This document shows, piece after piece, positions 1 to 7,799 of a DNA stretch of 64,000 bases (positions are counted from its first letter, which is position 1; each line of letters opens with the position of its first letter). The stretch is from assembly GCF_900186535.1 (NCBI RefSeq), contig NZ_FYDE01000005.1, positions 1,588,895-1,652,894 on the forward strand. Reading direction: 5' to 3'. The translations under genes and the position numbers were made by a program. This DNA comes from Marasmitruncus massiliensis. GTDB lineage: Bacteria > Bacillota > Clostridia > Oscillospirales > Ruminococcaceae. The notes below the pieces were generated by a model, which did not search any database, had not been told where the DNA came from, and was given only the letters and a program-made list of their open reading frames with translations.

Positions 1-36
1 CGGACAGGCGATTGCCTGTCCGTCTTTGTTTTTTCC
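1..36. terminator. Hairpin at the end of the SASP gene
   Basis: Perfect 9-bp inverted repeat (1-9 with 14-22) around a 4-base loop, followed on the + strand by a T-rich run. It may terminate a + strand gene left of the window and also the SASP gene, whose own T-run would lie outside the window. Confidence 0.6.
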
Positions 37-42
37 ATTTAA

Positions 43-237
43 TTATTTAATGGAGTTTTCGTAAGCTTCGATCATTCTCTTGACCATCTGGCCACCGATA
101 GAACCAGCCTGTCTGGAAGTAAGGTCGCCGTTGTAACCCTGCTTCAGGTTAACGCCCACTTCACTGGCAGCTTCCATTTTGAACTTATTGAGCGCTTCAC
201 GCGCTTCAGGAACAACGTTTCTGCTAGAGTTAGCCAT
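43..237 (-). CDS. Small acid-soluble spore protein, alpha/beta type
   Basis: A 64-residue protein of the alpha/beta SASP family, which coats DNA in the dormant spore core, shields it from UV and heat, and supplies amino acids at germination. The two family signatures are visible: a central stretch with EVGVNLKQGYNGDLTSRQAG, including the GD-L-T-S/R-AG core, and a C-terminal block GGQMVKRMIEAYE. Length is normal for the family. The ATG is preceded by a GAAGGAG Shine-Dalgarno about 12 bases upstream. The gene stands alone, as most SASP genes do, behind a sigma-G-like promoter. It shows that the organism, or its lineage, makes endospores. Confidence 0.95.
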   Translation of the reverse strand: MANSSRNVVPEAREALNKFKMEAASEVGVNLKQGYNGDLTSRQAGSIGGQMVKRMIEAYENSIK

Positions 238-295
238 AAATTTAATTCGCTCCTTCGTTTTTCATTTCAAGTAAATTGTTTTGCGTTTGCAGTAA

Positions 296-325
296 TAGTA
301 TGGGCACGCTATATTTGATTATCAC
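296..325 (-). promoter_or_regulatory. Candidate sigma-G promoter of the SASP gene
   Basis: On the minus strand a CATACTA element (296-302) matches the forespore sigma-G -10 sequence. A weaker GTGATA element (320-325) sits 17 bases upstream as a possible -35. It lies about 59 bases before the SASP start. The assignment rests on the -10 motif and on the gene it serves. Confidence 0.45.
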
Positions 326-413
326 TGCCAAATACTACACGAAAAACCAGTATTCGCCGTATGGCTACTCGTAAAAAATGTTCATGCCAGAAAAGGGGAT
401 TATTTATAAAAAT

Positions 414-442
414 TTGCATTATTTTTTGTTTAGGGCTATACT
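414..442 (+). promoter_or_regulatory. Sigma-A-type promoter for the mltG-like gene
   Basis: TTGCAT (414-419) and TATACT (437-442) are separated by 17 bases and lie about 57 bases before the TTG start of the downstream lipoprotein gene. Confidence 0.55.
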
Positions 443-498
443 GTATGAAACACATAAATGGAATCAGTTGAGGATAAGCCCTTAAGCGAGGTGATATT

Positions 499-1548
499 TT
501 GAAAAGGAGTTTTATCAGAAAAACAATTGCGCTCCTTTTTATTTTTGTGATTTTAGCGGGCTGCGACAGAACATTTTCCCGCCCCGAACCCGAATCGGAG
601 CCGGTCAGCCCGGCGGTTTCTTCAGACGGCATTCAATCTGAAGACGAGCCGCCAAGCGGCGCACTTTCGTCAGCGTCTTCAGTTTCAGAGACAAAAGACG
701 AAGCTGTTGCCGTAAGCACAATGGAAAACAGCTCTGCAAGTTCGCAGGCTCAACAGGATGCCGGCGGTTCTGAACCGCAGGATCAGCCTGCATCAGCCGC
801 TGCCTCGTCGGATTCCGCTGAAAACCAAACTCCGCTGACACAGACCATTACCATTCCGGAAGGATACACGCTGGCACGAATTGGCCTGCTGTTGGAGCAA
901 AAGGGGATCTGTACGGCAGATGAATTTATCGCGGCAAGCCAAAATGGAGATTTCAGCGAATTCCCGCTTGTGGCGCAGCAACGCTCCAATTCAGGACGCT
1001 GCTTCGAGTTGGAGGGATATTTGTTTCCGGATACCTATGAAATTTATTCCAGTGATCCGCCCGATGCGATTATTCGCAAAATATTGACCCATACAGAACA
1101 GAAAATGAGTGCCGGCCTGCGTACAAAAATACAGGAAAGCGGCTATTCTGTCGATGAAATTATAACGCTTGCTTCCATCATTGAAAAGGAGGCGTTTGGA
1201 CATGACCAGATGCCTTATATCTCATCGGTTCTGCATAACCGGCTGGATGAGGGTATGAAATTACAGTGTGATGTTACCATCAATTACGTGGAAGGTGCAA
1301 TCAAGCCGTTTATTTCGGGGGATAAAAACCGCTATAACAACACATATAATACGTATAAATGCGACGGCCTTCCCGCCGGCGCAATCTGCAATCCCGGGCT
1401 CGATGCAATCAAGGCGGCATTGAATCCTGCGGATACCGATTACTTTTATTTTATAACCGATGCGAATCAGAACTATTATTATGCAGAGACGTGGGAAGAA
1501 CACCTTGAAAATCTTGAAAAAGCAGGAATAAAGAGTGAATCCAAATAG
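499..1548 (+). CDS. mltG: MltG/YceG-family endolytic murein transglycosylase, lipoprotein
   Basis: A 349-residue protein. The N-terminus is a lipoprotein signal with lipobox LAGC (Cys about residue 22), then about 80 residues of Ser/Ala/Glu-rich linker, then the YceG-like domain from about residue 110 to the end. Family marks are IPEGYT near the start of the domain, LEGYLFPDTYEI, and ASIIEKEA, whose second Glu is the probable catalytic acid, followed by the LQCDVT and Y(N)TY blocks. MltG cleaves nascent peptidoglycan strands and so sets glycan length. Canonical MltG has one N-terminal membrane helix and a LysM-like part; here anchoring is by lipid and the linker is low-complexity. The TTG start at 499 is chosen because GAGGTG lies 6 bases upstream. 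No partner gene is adjacent. Confidence 0.88.
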   Translation: MKRSFIRKTIALLFIFVILAGCDRTFSRPEPESEPVSPAVSSDGIQSEDEPPSGALSSASSVSETKDEAVAVSTMENSSASSQAQQDAGGSEPQDQPASAAASSDSAENQTPLTQTITIPEGYTLARIGLLLEQKGICTADEFIAASQNGDFSEFPLVAQQRSNSGRCFELEGYLFPDTYEIYSSDPPDAIIRKILTHTEQKMSAGLRTKIQESGYSVDEIITLASIIEKEAFGHDQMPYISSVLHNRLDEGMKLQCDVTINYVEGAIKPFISGDKNRYNNTYNTYKCDGLPAGAICNPGLDAIKAALNPADTDYFYFITDANQNYYYAETWEEHLENLEKAGIKSESK

Positions 1549-1549
1549 T

Positions 1550-2098
1550 CTATCCCTGCAGTTCCCATAATTTACAGTTTATCAGGGGGTTTTTCTTCCC
1601 CAGAAAGCAGAATACGGCGGCGCAGGAGAGCAGTGAAAAAGGTTCCACATGGGTGGAAAAGGATACGGGAAGCTCAAATGGTTCCAGCACAGTACCGTCA
1701 AAAGCCTCGATCTGCCGCTGAAGGGAAATGACCGCGCTGTCCGTGGTAAAAGAGGATAAAGTGAGCGTGTCTACACTGGCGAGCCCGCAGGTCAGCGCTT
1801 TGATATGGTGTTGCGCCACTTGTTCCAGAAGGCTTTGGTCGCTGCTGTCAACAACGGCAACGGCTTGTTCGCAGCAAAATTTTTCGGGCATGCTGCTGTG
1901 TCCGCGTACCAAAAAGACCGCGTTGCGGCAGCTGATTTGTTCAATTTTTTGCCCGGTTACCAAAACCAGATCGGGCTCGTCTCCTAAAAATGCCGCATTC
2001 TGTGTCTGTACTTCTAAAATAGAAAGGGTACCGTTTCCGCCTTTTTTCATGATGGCGTTAAACTTTTTGTCGGCAAGGCCTGCTGTGACTACGATCAT
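1550..2098 (-). CDS. Hypothetical protein, possible Mur-ligase-like remnant fold
   Basis: A protein of about 182 residues that I do not recognise with certainty. The stretch TCGLASVDTLTLSS resembles a short conserved segment seen in some clostridial proteins related to Mur ligases, but no ATP-binding P-loop is visible. A C-terminal stretch of about 15 residues rich in Leu, Ala and Phe may be buried or membrane-near. The start is uncertain: a GTG at 2134 would add 12 residues but has no ribosome-binding site, whereas the ATG at 2098 follows GGGGGATGA. The gene is convergent with the mltG-like gene (one base apart) and downstream of thioredoxin on the same strand, behind that gene's terminator. 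Confidence 0.6.
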   Translation of the reverse strand: MIVVTAGLADKKFNAIMKKGGNGTLSILEVQTQNAAFLGDEPDLVLVTGQKIEQISCRNAVFLVRGHSSMPEKFCCEQAVAVVDSSDQSLLEQVAQHHIKALTCGLASVDTLTLSSFTTDSAVISLQRQIEAFDGTVLEPFELPVSFSTHVEPFSLLSCAAVFCFLGKKNPLINCKLWELQG

Positions 2099-2212
2099 AC
2101 TCATCCCCCGCGTTTCATTTGATTCAAGTAACACGCTGAAAAGCTGCCATGGGGTTATGCTATCCTGTGACGTCTTATCTATTGTTACCGTATGGAAATG
2201 GATAATCCTTAT

Positions 2213-2249
2213 AAAAACACAGACGCCGAATTTTCATTCGACGCCTGTG
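2213..2249 (-). terminator. Terminator of the thioredoxin gene
   Basis: A 14-bp stem with two wobble pairs (2218-2231 with 2236-2249), followed on the minus strand by a run of five T (2213-2217). It lies directly after the thioredoxin stop codon. Confidence 0.75.
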
Positions 2250-2257
2250 CTTTTCTA

Positions 2258-2575
2258 TTAAACGTTCTCGATCATCTGTGCAATTTTCTGCTTGGGCAGG
2301 AATCCGACCAAACGGTTAACCTCCTGGCCGTCTTTAAACAGTACCAGGGTAGGAATGGACATAATCCCATATTTTGACGCCAGCCCCTGCTGTTCGTCAA
2401 TATCTACCTTGCCAACGACCGCCTTGCCATCGTAATCACTTGCAAGTTCTTCAATAATGGGGGCCAGCATTTTGCAGGGGCCGCACCATTGTGCCCAAAA
2501 ATCTACTAAAACCAGTCCTTTGGATTTTTCAACGCCGGATTCAAATGTATCCGCATCAAAATGTTGCAACGCCAT
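2258..2575 (-). CDS. trxA: Thioredoxin
   Basis: A complete 105-residue thioredoxin. The redox-active WCGPC motif sits at about residues 30-34 in FWAQWCGPCKML, and the cis-proline loop is visible as SIPTLVLFKDG. It reduces protein disulfides in the cytoplasm using electrons from thioredoxin reductase, which is not encoded nearby. The ATG follows AGGAGG with a 7-base spacer. The gene has its own promoter and terminator and is therefore monocistronic. Confidence 0.97.
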   Translation of the reverse strand: MALQHFDADTFESGVEKSKGLVLVDFWAQWCGPCKMLAPIIEELASDYDGKAVVGKVDIDEQQGLASKYGIMSIPTLVLFKDGQEVNRLVGFLPKQKIAQMIENV

Positions 2576-2612
2576 TTTTATTCCTCCTGCATATTTTTGG
2601 ATTTATAATACT

Positions 2613-2640
2613 ATTATACACAAAAAGAGTATATAATCAA
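2613..2640 (-). promoter_or_regulatory. Sigma-A-type promoter of trxA
   Basis: On the minus strand TTGATT (2635-2640) and TATAAT (2613-2618) are separated by 16 bases, about 38 bases before the trxA start codon. Confidence 0.65.
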
Positions 2641-2738
2641 GAGATTTACAAAATATCTTCGATTATTGTTTCTCCGGCTTCCGAAAAAATACGAAAATGC
2701 AGATATCCTATATTAATTAATCGGATTACAAAAACGGC

Positions 2739-2766
2739 TTGACAAGTCATTTTTTGCGGTTATAAT
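2739..2766 (+). promoter_or_regulatory. Strong sigma-A-type promoter
   Basis: Consensus TTGACA (2739-2744) and TATAAT (2761-2766) with a 16-base spacer, about 100 bases before the TspO-like gene. The untranslated leader shows no obvious riboswitch-like structure. Confidence 0.75.
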
Positions 2767-2865
2767 GCAGGAAAGAAAAGGTGCGTTTACAGCATAGAAT
2801 GGAAAGGAATCATTTCAGTTTTCAAGAATACAGAGATAGAAAACCGGTTAGGAGGAGGGCACAGA

Positions 2866-3666
2866 ATGAAGAGCATGAAAACCTGTATCAAAATTTCTGT
2901 GATCGTTACTTTTATGGCAATGGTACTTGTCAGTGTGCTTGCGGAAACGCTTCCGGTTAACGGTATGACAACCGGGCAGGTATCGAACCTTTATCCAAAC
3001 CTGTTTGTTCCGGCCGATTATACTTTTTCCATATGGCCGGTCATTTATCTTTTGCTTGCGGGATACGCCCTATATCAGTTCGGTTTTTTCAGGAAAAAAA
3101 GCGAAAACCCGCATGCAATGCTGCGGCATGAGGTAGGCGTCTACTTTTGCGTTTCATCTTTGGTAAACATTTGCTGGGTACTTGTCTGGCATTATCAGAT
3201 GATTGCCCTGTCGCTGATTCTGATTGTAATCTTGCTGGCTTGCCTAGCCGAAATCGTGCAGGCGATCAGCAAAGAAAACTTGACCCCTAAAGAAACGATG
3301 TTTTTAAAACTTCCGTTTGATATCTATACCGGCTGGATTTCCATTGCGGCTATCGCAAATATAACGGTGTATCTTGTCAGCCTGGAATGGGATCATTTTC
3401 GTACCATAGAATCCGCATGGACAATCATTGTACTGTTAACCGGACTTGTAGCGGGTTTGCGGGCGATTCTGAAGTATGATCATATTGCTTTCGGGATGAT
3501 AGTTATCTGGGCATACCTGGGGATTCTGGTAAAGCATTTATCAAAAGATGGCTTTTCCGGAAGCTATCCAAGAATCATCGGGGTGGTTGCAGTTTCTCTC
3601 ATTCTGCTTTTTGCCGCGGCCGTCCGGGCCTTGATGGACAAAAGAAAAAAGCGCTGTAAAACTTGA
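2866..3666 (+). CDS. TspO/MBR-like multi-pass membrane protein
   Basis: A 266-residue integral membrane protein with about seven to eight hydrophobic segments. The motif FVPADYTFSIWPVIYLLL near residue 50 matches the first conserved block of the TspO/MBR (tryptophan-rich sensory protein) family, where FxPxxxxFxIWPxIY is typical. It is much longer than classical TspO (about 160 residues), so it belongs to the longer Firmicute relatives whose substrate is unknown. The ATG follows GGAGGAGGG with good spacing. It has its own promoter and a shared terminator with bioY, so it is a single-gene unit. A role in porphyrin or tetrapyrrole binding is only a family-level possibility. Confidence 0.65.
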   Translation: MKSMKTCIKISVIVTFMAMVLVSVLAETLPVNGMTTGQVSNLYPNLFVPADYTFSIWPVIYLLLAGYALYQFGFFRKKSENPHAMLRHEVGVYFCVSSLVNICWVLVWHYQMIALSLILIVILLACLAEIVQAISKENLTPKETMFLKLPFDIYTGWISIAAIANITVYLVSLEWDHFRTIESAWTIIVLLTGLVAGLRAILKYDHIAFGMIVIWAYLGILVKHLSKDGFSGSYPRIIGVVAVSLILLFAAAVRALMDKRKKRCKT

Positions 3667-3671
3667 AAATA

Positions 3672-3711
3672 CCCTTGCCGGCGGGCAATATTCGCCGGCA
3701 AGGGCATTTTT
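3672..3711. terminator. Terminator between TspO-like gene and bioY
   Basis: Perfect 12-bp stem (3672-3683 with 3693-3704) followed on the + strand by CATTTTTT. It ends the TspO-like transcript and probably also serves the convergent bioY gene, though the minus-strand T-run is weaker. Confidence 0.8.
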
Positions 3712-4277
3712 TATACGATTCCCGCGGACTTCAGCCTTTTGCGCAGAGGAAACGCGCTCAGCAGCGCCAGCGCTATTTTGACGGCATCTCCCGGCAGGTA
3801 AGGAATGACACCCATGAATAATGCCTTGCCGAAACTGACTTTCATCAGAACCGCAAGCCAAACGGTGCCAAACAGGTAGCAAATCAAAGTGCCCATAATC
3901 ATACCAAACAGGCAGATCGGTATTTTATCCTCGAACCGGTCTGCAAAATATCCTGTGATTGCAGCGAGAAACAGGTAGCCGATCAGGTATCCGCCCGTAG
4001 GGCCGGCAAGTTTTTGAAATCCGGCTGTCCATCCCGCGAACACCGGCACCCCGATGCCCCCAAGCAAAATGTAAACCACCACGCTGATAGTGCCGCGTTT
4101 CATCCCTCCGACAATCGCGCAGAAATAGACGGCGAGAAACGCCATGGAAATAGGAACCGGGGAAATTGGAATGGGGAAAGAAATTGGCGCCAATACACAA
4201 ATCAGCGCGGCAAGCAAACCGATAAAGGTCAAATTGTGGATCTTCGTGCTCTGAGCAGAATTCATTTTGTCATCCAT
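3711..4277 (-). CDS. bioY: Biotin transporter BioY (ECF S-component)
   Basis: A 188-residue protein with about six membrane segments. The BioY signature GPTGGYLIGY is present at about residues 92-101. BioY is the biotin-binding subunit of an energy-coupling-factor transporter and works with shared EcfA/EcfA'/EcfT proteins, none of which is encoded here. No biotin synthesis genes are nearby, which fits a cell that imports biotin. The ATG at 4277 has only a modest upstream AGAAACGG; the ATG at 4265 is an alternative. Upstream lie a consensus promoter and an overlapping inverted repeat matching BirA operators, so expression should fall when biotin is plentiful. Confidence 0.92.
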   Translation of the reverse strand: MDDKMNSAQSTKIHNLTFIGLLAALICVLAPISFPIPISPVPISMAFLAVYFCAIVGGMKRGTISVVVYILLGGIGVPVFAGWTAGFQKLAGPTGGYLIGYLFLAAITGYFADRFEDKIPICLFGMIMGTLICYLFGTVWLAVLMKVSFGKALFMGVIPYLPGDAVKIALALLSAFPLRKRLKSAGIV

Positions 4278-4301
4278 CCGTTTCTGTAAATTTCTTCTTG
4301 C

Positions 4302-4330
4302 ATTATAAGCAATTACGGATGAATTGTCAA
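4302..4330 (-). promoter_or_regulatory. Consensus promoter of bioY
   Basis: On the minus strand TTGACA (4325-4330) and TATAAT (4302-4307) have an exact 17-base spacer. Both hexamers match the sigma-A consensus perfectly. Transcription would begin near 4295. Confidence 0.85.
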
Positions 4331-4356
4331 CCTATATCATAAATTGGTTTACAATT
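4322..4356. promoter_or_regulatory. Probable BirA operator controlling bioY
   Basis: Inverted repeat AATTGTCAACC (4322-4332), 13-base spacer, GGTTTACAATT (4346-4356), with one mismatch between 11-base arms. This matches the known BirA operator pattern TTGTAAACC-spacer-GGTTTACAA, with a spacer slightly shorter than usual. The left arm covers the bioY -35 element, so a bound biotin-protein-ligase repressor would block RNA polymerase. The right arm lies inside the 3' end of the phosphopantetheinyl transferase gene. Confidence 0.8.
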
Positions 4357-4826
4357 GTGACGGTAAATTCAGGAATCTCATTGCAATGAGAAATCACAAA
4401 GCCGCTGTGCAGTTTCGTGAGAATTTCGGGATGCCCTATGGTTTCCAACTCTTTCAGAGGGCAGGGCATACCGCCGCTCCGTTTTATAAGCGCCTCTTTG
4501 CGTGTCCACACCTCTAAAAACCGCAGAGCATCATTTCCTGTATCAATCATTTCCCGTGGGGTAAAAAAACGCCTGGCTGCCGCGAGATTCACCTTGCGGT
4601 TTTCCAATTCGATATCCAGCCCGCAGGGGCGGTCGGAAACTGCGCAGGCCACCGCACCTTTTGTATGGGAAAGGCTGAACTGCAGATCGGGATGATCGGG
4701 GAAGAAGGGCTTTCTGTGCGGTCCTCTTTCGACAGCGGGAAGATGCCCCAGAATTTGCTCCAGCAGCCCCCACGTGGCGGCGGATAAATCTTGTCTGTCT
4801 GTGCGCATCAGGTAAACGCGGCTCAT
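4332..4826 (-). CDS. 4'-phosphopantetheinyl transferase, Sfp/AcpT type
   Basis: A 164-residue enzyme that transfers 4'-phosphopantetheine from CoA to a serine of a carrier protein. The superfamily motifs are visible: FSLSHTKGAVACAVSD, then GLDIE with the metal-binding Asp and Glu, and FLEVWTRKEALIK with the WxxKEA core. It is shorter than Sfp (about 220 residues). No polyketide or nonribosomal peptide gene is in the window, so the partner carrier protein is unknown. I chose the ATG at 4826, which overlaps the upstream stop as ATGA and has GGAGG 10 bases before it; an in-frame start at 4859 would lie inside the upstream gene. It is cotranscribed with the RlmA-type gene. Confidence 0.88.
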   Translation of the reverse strand: MSRVYLMRTDRQDLSAATWGLLEQILGHLPAVERGPHRKPFFPDHPDLQFSLSHTKGAVACAVSDRPCGLDIELENRKVNLAAARRFFTPREMIDTGNDALRFLEVWTRKEALIKRSGGMPCPLKELETIGHPEILTKLHSGFVISHCNEIPEFTVTIVNQFMI

Positions 4827-5647
4827 CTGCCATTCCTCCTGCGGTAGGTGACAATCCAAAAATCCGCTTCAATGGAAAGCCGTTCACATTCTGCCAGACG
4901 GCGTGAGCCATCGACAGGCGTTTTATAATAATAGGGCGTCATCATGAACAGGCTTTCAATCAGCTCATTGGAGTTCAGCGTAAAAGAATAGGAAAGCCGT
5001 TCCCGGTTCTCAATTTCCAGTTCCTCCAGCTCGAACGATTTCTCCTCATTTTCATAGGGCTTTTCGTAAAGGATTTCTTTCAGCGCAAAAAGATGGCGCG
5101 CCGCGGGGTAAACGGCAATGAAATGCCCTCCGGGGGCCAGTACCCTCGCGAATTCACCGGCGCAGACAGGGGAAAAAATATTGTAGCAGATGTCAACCGA
5201 CCCTTCGGCGACGGGAAGTTCAAACAGGCTGGCCACTGCAAAACCACCTTCCGGAAGCCTGCCTGCCGCATGGCGTACCGCCCGCTTGGAAATATCAATG
5301 CCCGAGAAATCGGGGGCATTTCCGGCAGCCTTTAGCGCATCATAAAGTCTGGCGGCATAATAGCCCTCCCCGCAGCCCGCGTCCAGAATTCGGGGGGAAT
5401 CCGCGGCCAGGGCTATGACAGTGCGGTTGAGCGCATCGGAAAGAGGCTGGTAGCTGCCGCTGTCGAGAAAGCGCGTGCGCCCGTTTACCATTTCGGCGTT
5501 GTCTCCGGGAGCCTTGCTGCTCATTTTGTTGGCGGGCAGCAGGTTGACATACCCCTGCGCGGCAAGATCGAAGGAATGGCCGTTATGACACCGCAGAGTC
5601 CTGCCGGATTGCACAAGATCAGTTCGGCAGATTGGACAGAGAAACAT
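4823..5647 (-). CDS. RlmA-type 23S rRNA guanine-N1 methyltransferase
   Basis: A 274-residue SAM-dependent methyltransferase of the RlmA(I)/RlmA(II) (TlrB) family, which methylates G745 or G748 in helix 35 of 23S rRNA. A zinc-binding N-terminal module is visible as CPIC at residues 4-7 and CHNGH at 20-24. It is followed by FDLAAQGYVNLL and the SAM-binding motif I LDAGCGEGYY near residue 88. RlmA(II) enzymes add resistance to tylosin-like macrolides together with another methyltransferase; which subtype this is cannot be told from motifs alone. The gene overlaps the downstream phosphopantetheinyl transferase by four bases. Confidence 0.85.
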   Translation of the reverse strand: MFLCPICRTDLVQSGRTLRCHNGHSFDLAAQGYVNLLPANKMSSKAPGDNAEMVNGRTRFLDSGSYQPLSDALNRTVIALAADSPRILDAGCGEGYYAARLYDALKAAGNAPDFSGIDISKRAVRHAAGRLPEGGFAVASLFELPVAEGSVDICYNIFSPVCAGEFARVLAPGGHFIAVYPAARHLFALKEILYEKPYENEEKSFELEELEIENRERLSYSFTLNSNELIESLFMMTPYYYKTPVDGSRRLAECERLSIEADFWIVTYRRRNGR

Positions 5648-5815
5648 AGAATTGCCTCCGGTTTTGAAAATTCCAGATTACATAAACCTTATTGTACCAG
5701 AAACAGACAGAAAGCGCAATTTTGGGGTTCCTATCTGCGCCAAATCAGTGTATAATATTTTTGGCCGGGCGGGATTTCTGTCCGGCATGTAACCTGTAGA
5801 AATTGGAGAGACTGC

Positions 5816-6643
5816 ATGAATATCAAACTGCTTGCGCTGGATATGGACGGAACCGTCCTTTGTGATGACCATGCCACAATCATTCCCGAAAACCGCGCCG
5901 CGATTGAAGCTGCAATTGCCGGGGGAATCACAGTGGTGACCGCTACCGGACGTGTAAGGGGGCGCATTCCGGATCAGATGGCGGCGATTCCCGGACAGCG
6001 GTTTCTGATTACATCAAACGGCGCCGTTCTTACCGACTTATCGGACGGCAAGGTCTTGTACGCGAATCCACTTTCGCGGGAAACGGCCCTGTCGATTTTA
6101 GCGGCGCTGGATGGGTTGGATCTTTATATGGAGGCCTACTGCAACGGTCTGCCTTATGTAGAGACAGGCAGGGCGCATCTGCTGAAACAGTTTCCGGTAT
6201 CACCGGGCCGTCGCGCCATGATGTCGCGCGGCGTTCAATTGATAGAAAGTCTGCATGATCACATCAGCCAGGATCAGGTGATGCTTGAGAAGATAAACCT
6301 GCCATACCTGCCGGACAGCATGCAGAAGGAAATTCTGACCCGTCTGAACAGGGTACACGGAATTTCACTGACCTCCTCCATTGAAAAAAACATAGAAATC
6401 AACAGTACGTCCGCGAACAAAGGCGCGGCTTTAGCTCATCTTTGCGAATATCTCGGCATTTTACCCGAGGAAACAATGGCAATGGGCGACGGGGGAAATG
6501 ATGTGGAGATGCTCCGGTTTGCAGGTGTTTCCGCAGCGCCCGCAAATGCGGGCAACGCCGCGAAACAGGCTGCCAGGTTCGTAACCTGTGCAACGAATAA
6601 TGAAGGGGCCGTGGCAGAAGCGATCAGAAAGTTTATTCTGTAA
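5816..6643 (+). CDS. Cof-type HAD-superfamily phosphatase
   Basis: A 275-residue haloacid dehalogenase-family hydrolase of the Cof (type IIB) subfamily. Motif I LALDMDGTVL holds the nucleophile Asp10 and the acid Asp12. TSNGA is motif II, NKGAALAHL carries the motif III Lys, and MGDGGNDVEML is motif IV with the metal-binding acids. These enzymes dephosphorylate sugar phosphates, phospholipid heads or flavin mononucleotide, with broad specificity. The ATG follows GGAGAGACTGC. The gene precedes a YitT-family gene by 14 bases and is probably cotranscribed with it. Confidence 0.9.
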   Translation: MNIKLLALDMDGTVLCDDHATIIPENRAAIEAAIAGGITVVTATGRVRGRIPDQMAAIPGQRFLITSNGAVLTDLSDGKVLYANPLSRETALSILAALDGLDLYMEAYCNGLPYVETGRAHLLKQFPVSPGRRAMMSRGVQLIESLHDHISQDQVMLEKINLPYLPDSMQKEILTRLNRVHGISLTSSIEKNIEINSTSANKGAALAHLCEYLGILPEETMAMGDGGNDVEMLRFAGVSAAPANAGNAAKQAARFVTCATNNEGAVAEAIRKFIL

Positions 6644-6657
6644 CGGGCAAAACAAAT

Positions 6658-7506
6658 ATGAAACAAAAACTTTATCGGTTTTTTCTGTTAACAGTGAGCA
6701 CGCTTGTCATGGCGGTTGGCATCTATTTTTTTAAGTTTCCCAATCATTTTTCGTTTGGCGGAGTGACCGGACTTGCTGTTGTTGTTGCGAAGGTTGTGCC
6801 CTACACAGCTTCCACCATCAGCTTTGCAATGAACATGATTCTTTTGATTGTCGGATTTGCGTTCCTGGGGCGGAGCTTCGGTATCATGACGGCCTATTCC
6901 AGCCTGCTGCTGTCGGTGGGGCTCACTGTGTTGGAACGGATTTGCCCGATGCCCGTCCCTCTGACCGACCAGCCGATGCTGGAGCTGTGCTACGCGATAG
7001 CGCTCCCCGCGATGGCGTCGGCTGTACTTTTTCATATAGGTGCGTCCAGCGGCGGCACCGATATTCTGGCCATGATTTTCAAAAAATACTCGGGCGGCGA
7101 CATTGGAGTAGGCCTGTTCATCAGCGACCTGATTGTGGTTTTGCTGTCGTTTTTTGTTTTTGATATTCGGACGGGCCTGTTTTCCTTTGTAGGTCTGATG
7201 GTGAAGTCGCTGGTGATCGACAACGTCATTGAAAGCATCAACCTCTGTAAATATTTCAATATCATCTGCGATGACCCGGAACCGATCTGCAGATTCATTG
7301 TTCACCGGTTAGGCCGCAGCGCTACCGTCTGTACGGCGCAGGGGGCGTTTACACATGGCAAAAAGTACATTGTTTTTACCGCGCTGAAACGCCCTCAGGC
7401 TGTTGCACTTCGCAAATATGTAAGAACCGTGGAACCGACCGCCTTTATCCTCGTTACCAATACCAGCGAGATTATCGGCAAAGGGTTTCAGTCGTATGAT
7501 CTCTGA
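6658..7506 (+). CDS. YitT family membrane protein
   Basis: A 282-residue protein with five to six N-terminal transmembrane helices (YitT_membrane/DUF161 part, about residues 1-200), then a cytoplasmic C-terminal DUF2179 domain of about 80 residues containing GRSATVCTAQGAFTHGKKYIVFTAL. The membrane part shows the typical FGGVTGLA and GASSGGTDILAMI loops. The biochemical function of the family is unknown; transport is assumed. The ribosome-binding site is weak, so translation may depend on coupling with the upstream HAD gene. Confidence 0.88.
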   Translation: MKQKLYRFFLLTVSTLVMAVGIYFFKFPNHFSFGGVTGLAVVVAKVVPYTASTISFAMNMILLIVGFAFLGRSFGIMTAYSSLLLSVGLTVLERICPMPVPLTDQPMLELCYAIALPAMASAVLFHIGASSGGTDILAMIFKKYSGGDIGVGLFISDLIVVLLSFFVFDIRTGLFSFVGLMVKSLVIDNVIESINLCKYFNIICDDPEPICRFIVHRLGRSATVCTAQGAFTHGKKYIVFTALKRPQAVALRKYVRTVEPTAFILVTNTSEIIGKGFQSYDL

Positions 7507-7594
7507 CCCGGTTGATCAGAAAATAAGATTACTGAAAAGGCATAATTTCAAGCGTGTGTCTATAGGGGCATAAACCGAGCCGTGGATTTCTGTG

Positions 7595-7628
7595 AAGGCA
7601 GACAGCAGATAATGCTATCTGCCTTTGC
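7595..7628 (+). terminator. Possible terminator after yitT-like gene
   Basis: An 8-bp stem AAGGCAGA (7595-7602) with TCTGCCTT (7618-7625) and a short T-run. The T-run is weak, so this is a moderate call. Confidence 0.4.
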
Positions 7629-7631
7629 TCG

Positions 7632-7799
7632 TTAAACGGCTATTTTTTTAGTTTCTTCCAAGAATGCTTTCAGTACGCCGATGTCACGGCAGCGGATTGC
7701 GATTTCTTGTTCTGCGGTTCTGGAGTAGCGTTCCCCGCGTTCTCCGGCCTCAATGCGCTCAATGAAGAGGCGGAGCAGTTCGCTGGTCAGCTCCGGTAT
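7632..7799 (-). pseudogene. 3' relic of a large serine recombinase
   Basis: The minus strand reads open for 55 residues up to a TAA stop, with text such as LTSELLRLFIERIEAG, then ERYSRTAEQEI and RCRDIGVLKAF. This matches the extreme C-terminus (DUF4368-like region) of TnpX-type large serine site-specific recombinases, where LTxELLxxFIexIexxE and YSRT are characteristic. A stop codon stands immediately before the fragment and there is no start or catalytic domain, so it is a scar. A small gene reads into the same DNA in another frame and ends at 7759. This indicates that a conjugative or mobilizable element was once inserted here. Confidence 0.75.
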
